64,000 nt of DNA from contig QZCP01000065.1 in assembly GCA_003956705.1 (NCBI GenBank), positions 62,001-126,000 of the forward strand, given 5' to 3'. This document shows positions 40,522 through 50,010 of this stretch, one piece after another (within the stretch, counting starts at the first letter, position 1; each line of letters opens with the position of its first letter). Position numbers and translations under genes: made by a program. The stretch is from Brevipalpus yothersi (lineage: Eukaryota > Arthropoda > Arachnida > Trombidiformes > Tenuipalpidae). Below the pieces are notes generated by a model, which saw nothing but the letters and a program-made list of their open reading frames with translations, ran no database searches and was not told the origin of the DNA.

Positions 40522-41352
40522 ACTGGTCCTGTTTACTGGCTCTTACTGATATATTTGAGAAAGAGTGTGTATTGGAATAAGATAAACTGCCATGAGCCGC
40601 CAAGATGATGGATGTGATTTGTTGATCATCAAACATCCAAAAATTGATGCTACTTGGTGAATAGAATCAGAAAGATGTGTATTGAGAGGAAGCTTGAATG
40701 TGTGTGTATGTGTGTGTTTGAATGTGAAGCTAGTGGAGCATGTTTTTGATTCAAACGAAAATTTTCGAAAGTAAATTGCGATCAAATCATATACACTTAC
40801 TGCTAAAAACTAGCACAAGTTGAATTTGAGTCTCAAATAAGAGAAAACTTTTTTATAAGTACTATTTACATGTAAGAAATCGAAAATCTCTTACCTCTTA
40901 CTCGGAACACAAGATTCACAACATCATCACTACTTCGTGCTTCTCGCTGGAATAGAACTTTGATCTCAAATGGTGATCCTCGTCGAACCACTAGTGCTGG
41001 ATCAAATGGTCTAGTTGTGATTTCAAATTGATTTGTATGATGTTTTAGTGTATTTCGATCGATTAGTAGATCCACTTCTCGAACATTCAGTGCCAGGGGA
41101 TCGATAGTTATCAATTCTGGTCTCGATATACGGCCTGGAAAGAATCGAATAAACCATATTTTGGGTGCCATGATGATGAATTTTCTTGGCAGTTAGGGAA
41201 GCCCAGCCAAAAAAAGATGGACCAAATGGATGGGAATCAATGGGAAGAAGGAAGCTGAAAGTTCACTTTTACTACTACTACAATTACTCACTTCTCGATG
41301 AACGTCCAAATGGATAGAAAAAATTTCGTAAACATGATTCACATTGGCCCAT
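30888..41352 (-). CDS. protein-glutamine gamma-glutamyltransferase (annulin-like transglutaminase)
   Basis: Calcium-dependent enzyme that forms isopeptide bonds between Gln and Lys of proteins. Eleven exons join in phase: 41292-41352, 40895-41134, 33699-33989, 33082-33200, 32721-33006, 32193-32607, 31893-32118, 31633-31774, 31395-31555, 31166-31305 and 30888-31101, giving 764 aa. The start MGQCESC is an N-myristoylation motif followed by cysteines fit for palmitoylation, as in annulin. Then come the N-terminal beta-sandwich (HHTNQFE, VVRRGSPFEI), the core with Cys323 (KYGQCWVF), His382 (WNFHSWTEIW) and Asp407 (WQVIDATPQE), and two C-terminal beta-barrels. The triad is complete, so activity is expected, probably at the inner face of the plasma membrane. 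Intron 2 (33990-40894) is far larger than the others and contains the ELOVL-like gene on the opposite strand. Confidence 0.95.
34724..34771. repeat. (CT)n microsatellite
   Basis: About 48 bases of CT dinucleotides inside transglutaminase intron 2. Confidence 0.95.
35056..35086. repeat. (GA)n microsatellite
   Basis: About 31 bases of GA inside transglutaminase intron 2. Confidence 0.9.
38043..38150. repeat. imperfect GAAA/GA purine tract
   Basis: An almost uninterrupted purine run of GAAA and GA units, about 320 bases upstream of the nested ELOVL-like start codon. Confidence 0.85.
38471..39430 (+). CDS. ELOVL-like protein lacking the histidine box (putative pseudo-elongase)
   Basis: Intronless, 319 aa, multi-pass membrane protein with the ELOVL/GNS1-SUR4 layout. 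The N-terminal D-x-RV-x-x-x-PL block (DQRVAELPLIGS), a first membrane helix, an aligned K-x5-D segment (129-135) and the MKYYPGG block (168-173) match elongases. ELOVL enzymes condense malonyl-CoA with acyl-CoA in the ER and need HxxHH. Here the aligned residues 152-156 read LLMET, the K-x-x-E-x-x-D glutamate is Thr132, and the later NxxVHxxMY block reads DCAINTIKY. All expected histidines are therefore gone, while the frame is intact and the rest resembles a folded protein. A Ser-rich tail replaces the usual dilysine retrieval signal. AATAAA lies at 39478-39483. It sits inside transglutaminase intron 2 on the other strand. The family call is by pattern; catalysis is unlikely. Confidence 0.8.
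   Translation: MNKDTNSTTVSATLDYFLIDMWKVKDQRVAELPLIGSGPWFMLIFMTIYLVIISRLNNQMKHRPAYFLRPFQIVYYGFMFGIHGVAVPVVLALARSPINTFLCNMNGSVATDLRATMFIYAGLLYLFVKLTTCLDLMILFWIKEHRKVTTALLMETILGPFILYGEMKYYPGGIIYFPIATDCAINTIKYGLSTRSCAGEELKPIENWEHKVHLLKVLQYCVCTLHSLYSMTIENCDCPLGLRYFLLTLHIFLAIVYIFNDTPLNSTTKSSSLSSSSSPSSTLMTNRVTRSQTKSSNGSSSLSTESATTAIRRNTVKAS
39478..39483 (+). terminator. polyadenylation signal AATAAA
   Basis: It lies 47 bases after the ELOVL-like stop, indicating that this nested gene has its own transcript. Confidence 0.7.
39484..40894. other. transglutaminase intron 2, 5' part
   Basis: Noncoding between the nested gene and transglutaminase exon 2. It contains an (AC)n run at 40498-40521. No exon is seen. 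Confidence 0.65.
40498..40521. repeat. (AC)n microsatellite
   Basis: About twelve AC units inside transglutaminase intron 2. Confidence 0.9.
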
Positions 41353-43928
41353 GATCCGAGATGAAAAATAATATGCAACCTCGATACAATCTAATATAGT
41401 CACTGATGGTGATATGATGATCACTCGATAAGCATGGCAGAAATTGGGTCACTCAAAAAAGTTTTTCGGATGAGGATGAGGATGAAGATGAATTCAGAAT
41501 GCTGAGATAAGATGATGAGATTCAATCCAGGCAATTTAGTGGATGAAGAGAGAGAGAGAAGAGGGAAATCAAAATAGATTTCTGAATGAATTTGTGATAA
41601 TTTTGTTGCTGAAAATTTTCGAAAGCTTTCACAACACGATTCAAAGCCTAAAGTTTAAAATTGATTGATCAAATGTAGTCTTTGGTTGAAGTAAGAAGCA
41701 GCAGAAATTTTTCAGCTTTACAGCGGTGGGATGAAAGATATCATGATAATGCTTGATGATTATACACCTCTCTGATTAGCAAACGAATGGATCAATGAAG
41801 GAACGGATAGTTGATGAACATTGGAATTTTCAAATTCTAACTTTAACACTATGTGGATGAAGGTTTACTCGCAAACTTGTGAAATGTCTGAATTGAACTG
41901 AGAAAATCATTGACGCTGAATAACGGTTGTTCGTCTTTCATGTCGAGGTCTGCGAAGGGTAAAATGACGCCCAAATGATGCCCACATACATCCATTTGGA
42001 AAACAGTTATCGTTGTCTTGAAAATGATTTCCTTCCATCCCTCTTGAATATTTTCAAACAATAATCCATACCTTGTTAGTGATGCAAGTCAACCTACACA
42101 CATGTGTGAGTGTATGTTGGTGAATGGTTCATCTTTTTTCGAGGATTCGCGCCTTTCTTGGACCATGATTTTGAGCACATTCAAATACTTTCCACCATCT
42201 GTTTCAGAAGAGATGAAGAAATAGAGAGAAAAGCTTCTTTTTCACCAAAATCAGTCAAATCAGATCGAGATGATGTGAAGATGGCAATATTGACAATGAT
42301 GAACAGAAAAATTGAGTTGCATTGAGTCAAAGTTAAAACTGACTTTGTATCAGCCTACACATGAAAATTACATTACAAGATTGATATGAAGAGAATTAGT
42401 CTTGTAGAGGGACTTTTCGAATTCTGAACAATAACAATGGAGAGATTACTAAGTAAATGTTCGAAAAACCGAAATTTTTGTCTCACAATAGTTCAAGGTG
42501 GGAAAAAATATTGAGATCGATTGTAATTCTGGTAATACGGTAGTATCTATCTAATGGAAGAATGAGGGAAAAATAATCAAGCGTAGTATATGATGTTGGT
42601 GCACATTGGAATTAAAGTTAGAATCACTTTCAATTGCTGATTAGTTCTGAAAAAAATAACACGCGAACAAGTGAATACTCGTGAGAAACAGAAGTGAAAC
42701 GATACTACTTGTTAAAGAGAGAAAGAGAGAAAATGAGAGTTCAGTATAATCAATGAATTCTCGTGCTCATTGCAGATTGAATTGAATATATCATGATAAC
42801 ACTTGGCATGTTTTCCTTTCCCTACTCAAATCAACTCTCATACATGGTGGGGAGTCTGGTGCGGGCCAGTTCAATAGATTGATTAATGATGGGCTAGTGG
42901 ATCCTTGGCATTTGGAGGTTAAATTAGATCCCAATGTTAACTCAACTCACTTTCTTTTTGGCTGTGTATGTGTGTGAGAGAGTGGATGAATATGTTTTAG
43001 CTTCATTTCTAGACTAAAAGAGGCATGATATTCGTGATTCAAGAGGATATTCTCACCTTCCTCCCGTCCACTGATTCTACCAGAGAGATGCTCATTTTTT
43101 TCTAGCCCACTTATTTTTTCCACCACTTGTGGCTGAAGTAATAGAGAGAAGAGAAGAGGAAGAGAGGAAGAGAGTGAAACACCCAGTAAATGACTTGAAG
43201 TTTCTGAGGTCATAGAAATGTTTAATATGGCAAAAGCTGTGATATTGAGAAACAAATTTTCACCTGTCCAAACATATTGCCCAAGGCAATCAAGAGTACG
43301 AATTAATATATAGAATACCGAGTTTATATGCATGATTGTATACGATTGAGTGAGTGAGTGAGTGAGTGGTGGAGAGAAAGAGAGTGAAAAGAAAAAGAAT
43401 AGAACATCCCCCTAAAATCTAATACACATCAAAACTCTTTTCTCCACACACACACTCACACCAACTGTGAGTTTTGATCGTGTTGATTTGATTGATTAGA
43501 ATCACAATATCCTTCGAACATGCACCATCCATGCTGATTAGCTGTTTCTCACCAATTATAAGCCAACAGCTCATCTAGCCCTTAAATACTTCATTCTGTC
43601 CTTCCTATGCTATTCATCCAATTCTTTCCGATGGATGGTAGAAATTTCACAGATTGGAGACATCATCAAGCCATTCACTTGTTTAATTCACTCAATTATT
43701 TGCTGACTCTCAAAAATGATCATGACGAAGTTTTTGAACGTCGAAAATTTCGTTCGAACGTTCCGGGTGACTAGTAGTGTCATCTATCGAGATGTACTTT
43801 AACTACTTAGGTGACCTCTTCAATCACGAGTTTTGATGAATTGTTTTGGTTTTTACCGAGAAGATTTTGGTGAATCAAAATAGATTGGTATTATATTTAA
43901 ATAATTGGTGTAAATTGTTTGGTACATA
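41353..43928. other. intergenic between transglutaminase and COX7C
   Basis: Upstream of both genes, which diverge from here. One minus-strand open stretch (41849-42061) has protein-like composition but no recognisable family or clear splice partners. Tetranucleotide GAGT repeats lie near 43350. Nothing else is supported. Confidence 0.5.
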
Positions 43929-44281
43929 ATGATTGGTCAAACTAGTACCGCTTTACTTAGGGTTGCCCAGGCTCCCCGTTTAGTTCGTCAATCCCACAAA
44001 CAATATTGGCCATACTTTGGTGGTGTAAGTATTGGATTATGATCAGCTTCAGTACATGGGCATACTGTTCTGAGTTAATTATCTTCGGAATTCGATTTGT
44101 TACTCTATCATATTGTTATTGATTTAGTGATATTGATTATGTTTTGTATCTTCATCAGAATTTACCAATCAATCCTGGCCAAAATCGTCAACTATTTCGA
44201 GCCAAGTTTGTTTTGGCTGTTACACTCGCTTTCGGTGCACCTTGGTTGATCATGCGGTACAATCTTATTCGTATGAGATAA
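43929..44281 (+). CDS. COX7C: cytochrome c oxidase subunit 7C, mitochondrial
   Basis: A small structural subunit of respiratory complex IV in the inner mitochondrial membrane. Two exons (43929-44024 and 44159-44281) join in phase 0, giving 72 aa. The first about 25 residues are rich in Arg, Ser and Ala and lack acids, typical of a mitochondrial presequence. The mature part has the NLPINPGQN block where COX7C has NLPFSVEN, one transmembrane helix (VLAVTLAFGAPWLIM) and a short basic tail. AATAAA is at 44455-44460. It is convergent with TMED10. Confidence 0.88.
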
Positions 44282-44454
44282 TTTGGCAGTTATTTGGGAC
44301 ACTGTTGGATTCGAAATGTTTTCTCATGATATCTTCTTTTCAGAGGGATGGATTGGGAAATATTGAACCTCTAGTGTCCATGGAATTAGTCATCTTAATG
44401 TAGATTTAAATCTCCAATATGGTCTTGTTGCAGAGATCTCATTCTATTGTATCC

Positions 44455-44460
44455 AATAAA
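44455..44460 (+). terminator. polyadenylation signal AATAAA
   Basis: It lies 173 bases after the COX7C stop. Confidence 0.65.
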
Positions 44461-44705
44461 GAGTGATTAATCGCTAATTCTGTGAGAATATAGTGAATTC
44501 TCAATTTTGTCTCATGTCAGGGTGTATCAATATTCTTCTTCCTCGTTGACAACAAGACTGGGTTAACGATCGAAAGTTATGATCAGCAGAGGTATAAATT
44601 CTCATCAAAAGATTCAAGAGAATATGAATTTGAGTATTGTGAACATCGCGTTTGATACCGACTGACGTGGGAGTAGAAGATTACAAAGTAGAAATTGATA
44701 TGAGC

Positions 44706-44711
44706 TTTATT
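44706..44711 (-). terminator. polyadenylation signal AATAAA
   Basis: Minus-strand AATAAA, 10 bases after the TMED10 stop codon, implying a very short 3' UTR. Confidence 0.6.
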
Positions 44712-44721
44712 TTTATAAATA

Positions 44722-45433
44722 TTAATCGATCAGTTTCTTTGATTTGAAAAACTTTCGGAGGTATAAAACTTGCCAGGTAGCCAAACCGAAAAGGCAAAAC
44801 ATTGAAAATACGCTGAGATATAGAACACGAGTGTTAGTCGATTCTGTTGGGGAAAAAATGAGAGAAAAAAAGAAAGGGATCAGTCATGTTTCAATTGCTT
44901 GTCATAACAAATCGTCTAGACGTAGAAAAAAAACTCTTACCGTTTGTATCTCTCATCTCTTCTTCTCGTTTTTTCATATATTCAAAATCAGCCACAATTG
45001 ATGCCGATAAATCTTCTAATTTTGTTAATTCCATCTCAAGTGGCTTGAGTTTACTGACTTCAGCCAAATTTTCATACTTTTTGGCTTCCACGCCATGCTT
45101 CAATTCCAAATGCACCTCGGTGGTAGCGTGTCCATGGCCAGGACTCAAATAGGAAGTGAAACAAATGTCATACAAATCATCCTCATCGGCAATGGTTACA
45201 AATTTTCCCTTATCAATAGATTCTCTCTGAAACGCTGTGTGACCTTTACTGTCCAATACTTGAAGATCAGTTCTGGCACCGGCAGGATTGTTTACATCAT
45301 ATTCACCGGATACCAGTATAGATTTTCGCATGGATTCCTTTAAACATCGACGTGTGTTAGGCTCCAAATTAAATCGAATACAATTAGCGTTCATAATCAA
45401 TGAACATATCAACATAACGACCACAGGCAGCAT
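44722..45433 (-). CDS. TMED10: transmembrane emp24 domain protein 10 (p24 delta)
   Basis: A p24 cargo receptor cycling between ER and Golgi in COPII and COPI vesicles. Two exons (44941-45433 and 44722-44843) join across a 97-nt intron at a split Glu codon, giving 204 aa. A signal peptide (about 1-18) is followed by the GOLD domain with its two cysteines (RRCLKES and LYDICFTSY), a coiled-coil stretch (LKPLEMELTKLEDLSASI), one transmembrane helix (VLYLSVFSMFCLFGLATWQVLYL) and the tail RKFFKSKKLID. The FF pair is the COPII export signal and KKLID the dilysine COPI retrieval signal. ESTNTRVLY before the membrane is diagnostic for TMED10. Confidence 0.96.
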
Positions 45434-47187
45434 ATTTGTAGAAGATGATCCAAACGATGATTAATTTCAAAATACTATTATATTACTAGAGTCTATAAAA
45501 TGAAATTCTGAAGAAATATATATGTGTGTATATGTGAAATGAAATAATATGGATGAACAAGTTCTGAGACCGAGAAAGAGATTATATCAGATGACGAGTC
45601 CGTGTAGGTATGTATGTGTATCAGCCCCTCGGTGACACGGTTACCAAATCTTCACAAACCAATTCTCAACATCACACCACTGATGCCACAATCCAATGGT
45701 CATTAGCCCAAACAAATGTAACAAATTAATCAATCAAACACACTTTTCAGATGTAAATTAATTTTCGGTAAATCAACACATCAAGCATATTCTCTCTGCT
45801 TAATCAGCGGTCTTGTTGGCATCGCTCGAAGGCGTGGCCTAATTCAGATGAGCATATTTTTTTGAGCGCCATCTGTACTGGCAGAAGCTCACTTGATTTA
45901 ATTTGATTTATTTTTAATTTTAATTTCTTTAATTCTCTTAATTTTCTTAATTTTTTTCTTCAGATTTTTTCCGAAGATTCTGTGAAAGTGACAATTTTCA
46001 ATAGGAACTTTGCTGTAGAGATTTCTCTGAATCGCGTGTAAATCTTTCCCTTGGTTCAAGAAATGTTTGAATGAATAGAATGTATTGATTAATAGTGATA
46101 TAATTGATTCGATGGTCTTTTTTTCTTGGGTAAAAATCGTTTTCCCATAAACTAGATATTTATCTTTTTTTGAGTCACTGTTTTATTTCTCAATGTTGTA
46201 ACAGATTGACGTAGGTTCATCTTGTTTTTGATCTTGTAATTTGAATTGGTTTTTTTCCGAATTGAGTCGGTGATTTTTTTTTTCATTGAATGAATCATTT
46301 TATTGATTTCAACTTTTTATTCAAAATTTTAGCCTAAATAGAAAACTTTACCACTTGACTTTCATTCTCCTAATTTTGTATGGTACATGACACTTTTGTA
46401 AATATTTTTTTGCCAAATCGTAACGCTTGTGACAACTAATCGAGAATGAATTCTGTAATATTCGTAGCTTTTTGCTAGATGAACTGTAGGCAGCATGGAG
46501 AAATACAAATTTGAAGTTAGCTAATAACTTGAACAAGAAAAATAACATTTAGCTATGACTTGAGAATCTCAAGTTGGGATCCATTAAAAATTTCAACTTG
46601 ATTCGAATGAGAATCAAAAGGTACATGTAGAAGAGTTATGATAAGTAGGAGCCAATTGATGGGAATCGAAAGCGTTATGAAAATATTACCTCTCATATGT
46701 CAAATATTACTATTATTGCCAAGTGAGTAAATGGAAGCAAAAAGGTTAGAGAGTACAGGTAGTGTATGTTTACAGGTACACATCTGATGAGAGAGTGAGA
46801 AAGAGCATTTCATTTCGGTGGCCTTCGAAGGCTGAGCCTCCCACTAACCCCAATAATCAAGAAAGACAGTAAGAAAGAGAGAGAGAAAGAAAGAAAGAAA
46901 GAGAGAGAGAGAGTCTTATCATTTGGATGCTTGCTAAACTTGTCTCGGGCAAGGATAAAACTCAAAACGGTTATTAACTTATCGGACTGACCACTTGAAA
47001 GTTTCTTTCCCTATGCTCAGCTACTTTTTACTATGAATTTTCTCTCTCTCTTTCTCTTTCTCTTCTCACTAGTACCCAGTTTTCCATGTTTTTCAAACCT
47101 TTACTTTACTAGTTGAATGGGCAATCACAATTAACCTGCTAGGCGATGGGCTGAAATTAGTGGGGATACACATTATTTCTCAACATT

Positions 47188-47251
<64 letters not shown>

Positions 47252-47357
47252 ATTTACCAATTTTTTGCACAATTCTTGTGATTGTGGAGGCATACTAAAT
47301 TTTAATGATCTATCTGATCTCGAGGGAATGAACTTTTATTCTCAATCTCATCCATAG
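45434..47357. other. TMED10 upstream DNA and K2P upstream intron
   Basis: Noncoding by eye. It includes a TTAATTT-rich segment at about 45895-45960, a GAAA/GA tract at about 46865-46914 and a long (CT)n at 47190-47248, which ends about 110 bases before the K2P exon. The upstream exons of the K2P channel were not found here. Confidence 0.55.
47190..47248. repeat. (CT)n microsatellite
   Basis: About 59 bases of pure CT in the intron just upstream of the K2P exon. Confidence 0.95.
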
Positions 47358-48202
47358 GTTATGGCAACAAAGCACCTAAAACATGGACTGGTCGCCTCTT
47401 CACCATGGTATACGCTCTATTTGGAATTCCAATTATGCTGCTATGTGTATCAAATTTGGGTAACATAATGGCCAATACTTTTCGATTTAGTTATCGAAAA
47501 ATATGTTGCTGTTGTATCGATGATGACTATTCAAGACAGCCTCGAATCTGTTTGGTGGAAAGTCTGGACAGTGGTGGTAATGGTAACCGGAAGCAAAGCA
47601 CGGTAAAAATGCCTCTGTCACCTAGACACAATGGCAATGGAAATGATGCAATCAAGGTAGCTCTTTCCAATTGTCGAAGTTTACCTGTTGGTGATTCAGG
47701 CCACAATTTAAATCGATCAGCTTCGATCATAAGATCGGAGCCCCTTCGCTCAAGCCATAATCGAGCCTCGCGTACACAATCGATGGTGATCATGAACCCT
47801 CGAGGCTGGGAATCGAAAAAAGGTGTCCCAATATGGCTTGTAATGACAATTGTTCTGACTTATATGACTCTGGGTGGCTATTTATTCACTCTCATTGAGC
47901 CTGAATCATTTGAGAACATGTTTGTTGGCGCCTATTTCTGTTTCATCACACTGTCTACCATAGGTTTTGGTGATATTGTTCCAGGAAAATTCACCGAACT
48001 CAGTCGAACATCAAATTCATCCAATTTCATCAATTCAAAAGCTGACTCAGAACAAGAGGCAAAGTATCAATTGATCATTTGCTGCTGCTACCTGTTCTCG
48101 GGACTTGCACTGATTGCCATGTCATTCAATTTGGTTCAAGAAAGTATAAGAGAAAAATTCCGCCGATTTGTTCGTGTTATGGGAGTTTTGAAAGAATCAT
48201 AA
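47358..48202 (+). CDS. two-pore-domain potassium channel, 3' terminal exon (partial)
   Basis: A K2P (TWIK/TRESK-like) leak channel setting resting membrane potential. The exon starts after a CCATAG acceptor in the middle of a Gly codon and opens with YGNKAPKTW, the second half of the first selectivity filter (T-I-G-Y-G). Then come transmembrane helix 2 (VYALFGIPIMLLCV), an intracellular loop of about 110 residues with a CCCC cluster and Ser/Arg-rich possible phosphorylation sites, helix 3 (VPIWLVMTIVLTYMTLGGYLF), the second pore helix and filter (FITLSTIGFGD), helix 4 (LIICCCYLFSGLALIAMSFNLV) and a short tail. The first helix and first pore helix lie on upstream exons I could not find. Overlapping AATAAA copies sit at 48330-48339. 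Confidence 0.92.
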
Positions 48203-48329
48203 GCTAATTCATGTGTAAATTAATTCCAGTGAAAGGAAAAATTTCGTCCTGATAGGGAAAAAATTCTCATTATTTACGAATTTTCATCTTATAAATTGAT
48301 CAAATGTTGAAGTTGTGTGAAATTCATCA

Positions 48330-48339
48330 AATAAATAAA
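48330..48339 (+). terminator. polyadenylation signal (overlapping AATAAA)
   Basis: Two overlapping AATAAA hexamers 128 bases after the K2P stop. Confidence 0.65.
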
Positions 48340-48579
48340 CGCCGTCCATTCTAGTACTGGTCTATTTGAATTTTCGTGTACCTTGGATTCAAGGAAGCTT
48401 TCTAATTTTGCGAGGAAATTCTTTGCATGATTGCTGGTAACTCGGTAAAAAATTTTGGATGAGCTGTGCAAATAATTTTTTGAATAATTTGCTTGAGTTT
48501 ACCTTGTATCTCCTCGATGGGAACATCGAGAAAGCCGATATTCTTACAGGAAAAGTTAGAATCACAACTTTGTGATGAT

Positions 48580-50010
48580 TTAATCAATTTGAAAATCATT
48601 CTGAATAAAGCTAGACATGAGTTTGAAGCATAATTCTGGTCTATCACGTCCAGCATAATGTCCAGCACCCAAAATATTTGCAGAAGCTAGTCTCGAATAT
48701 TTTCGAATTTGACCAACTTCACAGCCAAGATACGTCCATGCAAACTTGCTAGCATTGTTGAAACCCATACTTTGGCTGATCTTCTCAAAAATTTGCTCGT
48801 TTCCCATGTAATTACAGAGTAAATCATTCATCCCACTATACAGAAGGACTCTTTTTCCGGCTTCGATTGCTGAAACTATTTCTGGTCGCAATGTTTTATA
48901 CTGATTACGATGTGCTACACTCAAATATGAGCTGCAAGCTGTCCATTTGGACACTGAAGGATCAGTTTTCAAAGCTTTTCGAACATCATCTCGATTGAGA
49001 TATGCTTCAAGATCCCTGCGACCAACAGAATAAGTGGGTAACTTCATTCCTTGACCATCTGGCTTGATGAATAAGCTTGAAGTTTCGGATGAAGTATCTG
49101 ATGAGCTTGAATTCGTACTGGTGTAGGAGGAAGTTGAATTTTTATCGTCCCATGTACTATCACGTCTTTTTCGGGCACTCTTGTCATGTATATTGTAAAT
49201 ACTCATATTTTTCATCCATGCCCGTAATATTACTCGGCCGAATCTTATTTTACTGCAAATTTCTCCACTAAAAAAGCTTTGTATGTATCGACAGAGAGCA
49301 GAATCACTAAGCTCTTCACAGCATGAATTTTTTATTTGCTCATATTCAGAATGAGTCAAAATATTTTCCTGATAAGCATAATCAACAATAGTTTTCTCGA
49401 TTATCCTTTGGTCTATATATCCGTTTCCAATAGCAAATCCTTTCAACTTTATATCTGTTTCCTTGATCAAACGTGCTGATAATAGAGGAATGTATACACC
49501 AGCATACGAAATACCGGTCATGTAGAAATCATTCTGTTTGAAACGAGGAAATTTCTGGAAAAATTTTTCTAAAGCTATCATATTTTTTTCGGTAGTCTTA
49601 TCATCAGAACTAAGAAGATCAGCTAAATTTCCCACAGAAAATCCAGTCCATGCAGGAGATTCAAGGTATAGCATATTGGCAAATTTTGTCCATGAATACT
49701 CATTGAGAGTCAATCCTATTCCTCTTTTCATAACTTTGTAAGGGCCATTCTCGATGAACATGCCTGCCAATGAGCTACAACCAGGGCCACCGTTAAGCCA
49801 TAAAATTAGAGGATCTTTTTCTGGACTCCTCTCACTTTCTGCCAGCATATAAAATAATTTCGATCTGAACCCGACATCTAAATAGCCGCTATAAATGTTT
49901 GTTTCCAATTTTACATCAGCACTTGGAAGAGTGGAGATAAGATCTTCATCACATGATGATCTCATGAAAAGCAAAACAATTAATGAAAAATTAACACTCT
50001 TGATGGACAT
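48580..50010 (-). CDS. divergent serine carboxypeptidase (S10, cathepsin A-like)
   Basis: Single exon, 476 aa. A signal peptide (about 1-20, with SLIVLLF) sends it to the secretory or lysosomal route. WLNGGPGCSS (71-80) and the triad Ser168, Asp396 (MNDLLCN) and His451 (GAGHYAG) mark peptidase family S10, which removes C-terminal residues from peptides. Several conserved positions differ: the nucleophile motif is GISYAG instead of GESYAG, ESPAGVGFS is ESPAWTGFS, and the GDxD before the catalytic Asp is GMND. The missing Glu normally helps bind the substrate carboxylate. An insert at about 284-314 is nearly all Ser/Thr/Asp/Asn and follows RKRR, a possible two-chain processing site. The ATG at 50010 is the start; the frame opens further upstream only to a GTG. 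It is convergent with the K2P gene and a diverged paralogue of the gene at 57877. Confidence 0.93.
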   Translation of the reverse strand: MSIKSVNFSLIVLLFMRSSCDEDLISTLPSADVKLETNIYSGYLDVGFRSKLFYMLAESERSPEKDPLILWLNGGPGCSSLAGMFIENGPYKVMKRGIGLTLNEYSWTKFANMLYLESPAWTGFSVGNLADLLSSDDKTTEKNMIALEKFFQKFPRFKQNDFYMTGISYAGVYIPLLSARLIKETDIKLKGFAIGNGYIDQRIIEKTIVDYAYQENILTHSEYEQIKNSCCEELSDSALCRYIQSFFSGEICSKIRFGRVILRAWMKNMSIYNIHDKSARKRRDSTWDDKNSTSSYTSTNSSSSDTSSETSSLFIKPDGQGMKLPTYSVGRRDLEAYLNRDDVRKALKTDPSVSKWTACSSYLSVAHRNQYKTLRPEIVSAIEAGKRVLLYSGMNDLLCNYMGNEQIFEKISQSMGFNNASKFAWTYLGCEVGQIRKYSRLASANILGAGHYAGRDRPELCFKLMSSFIQNDFQID

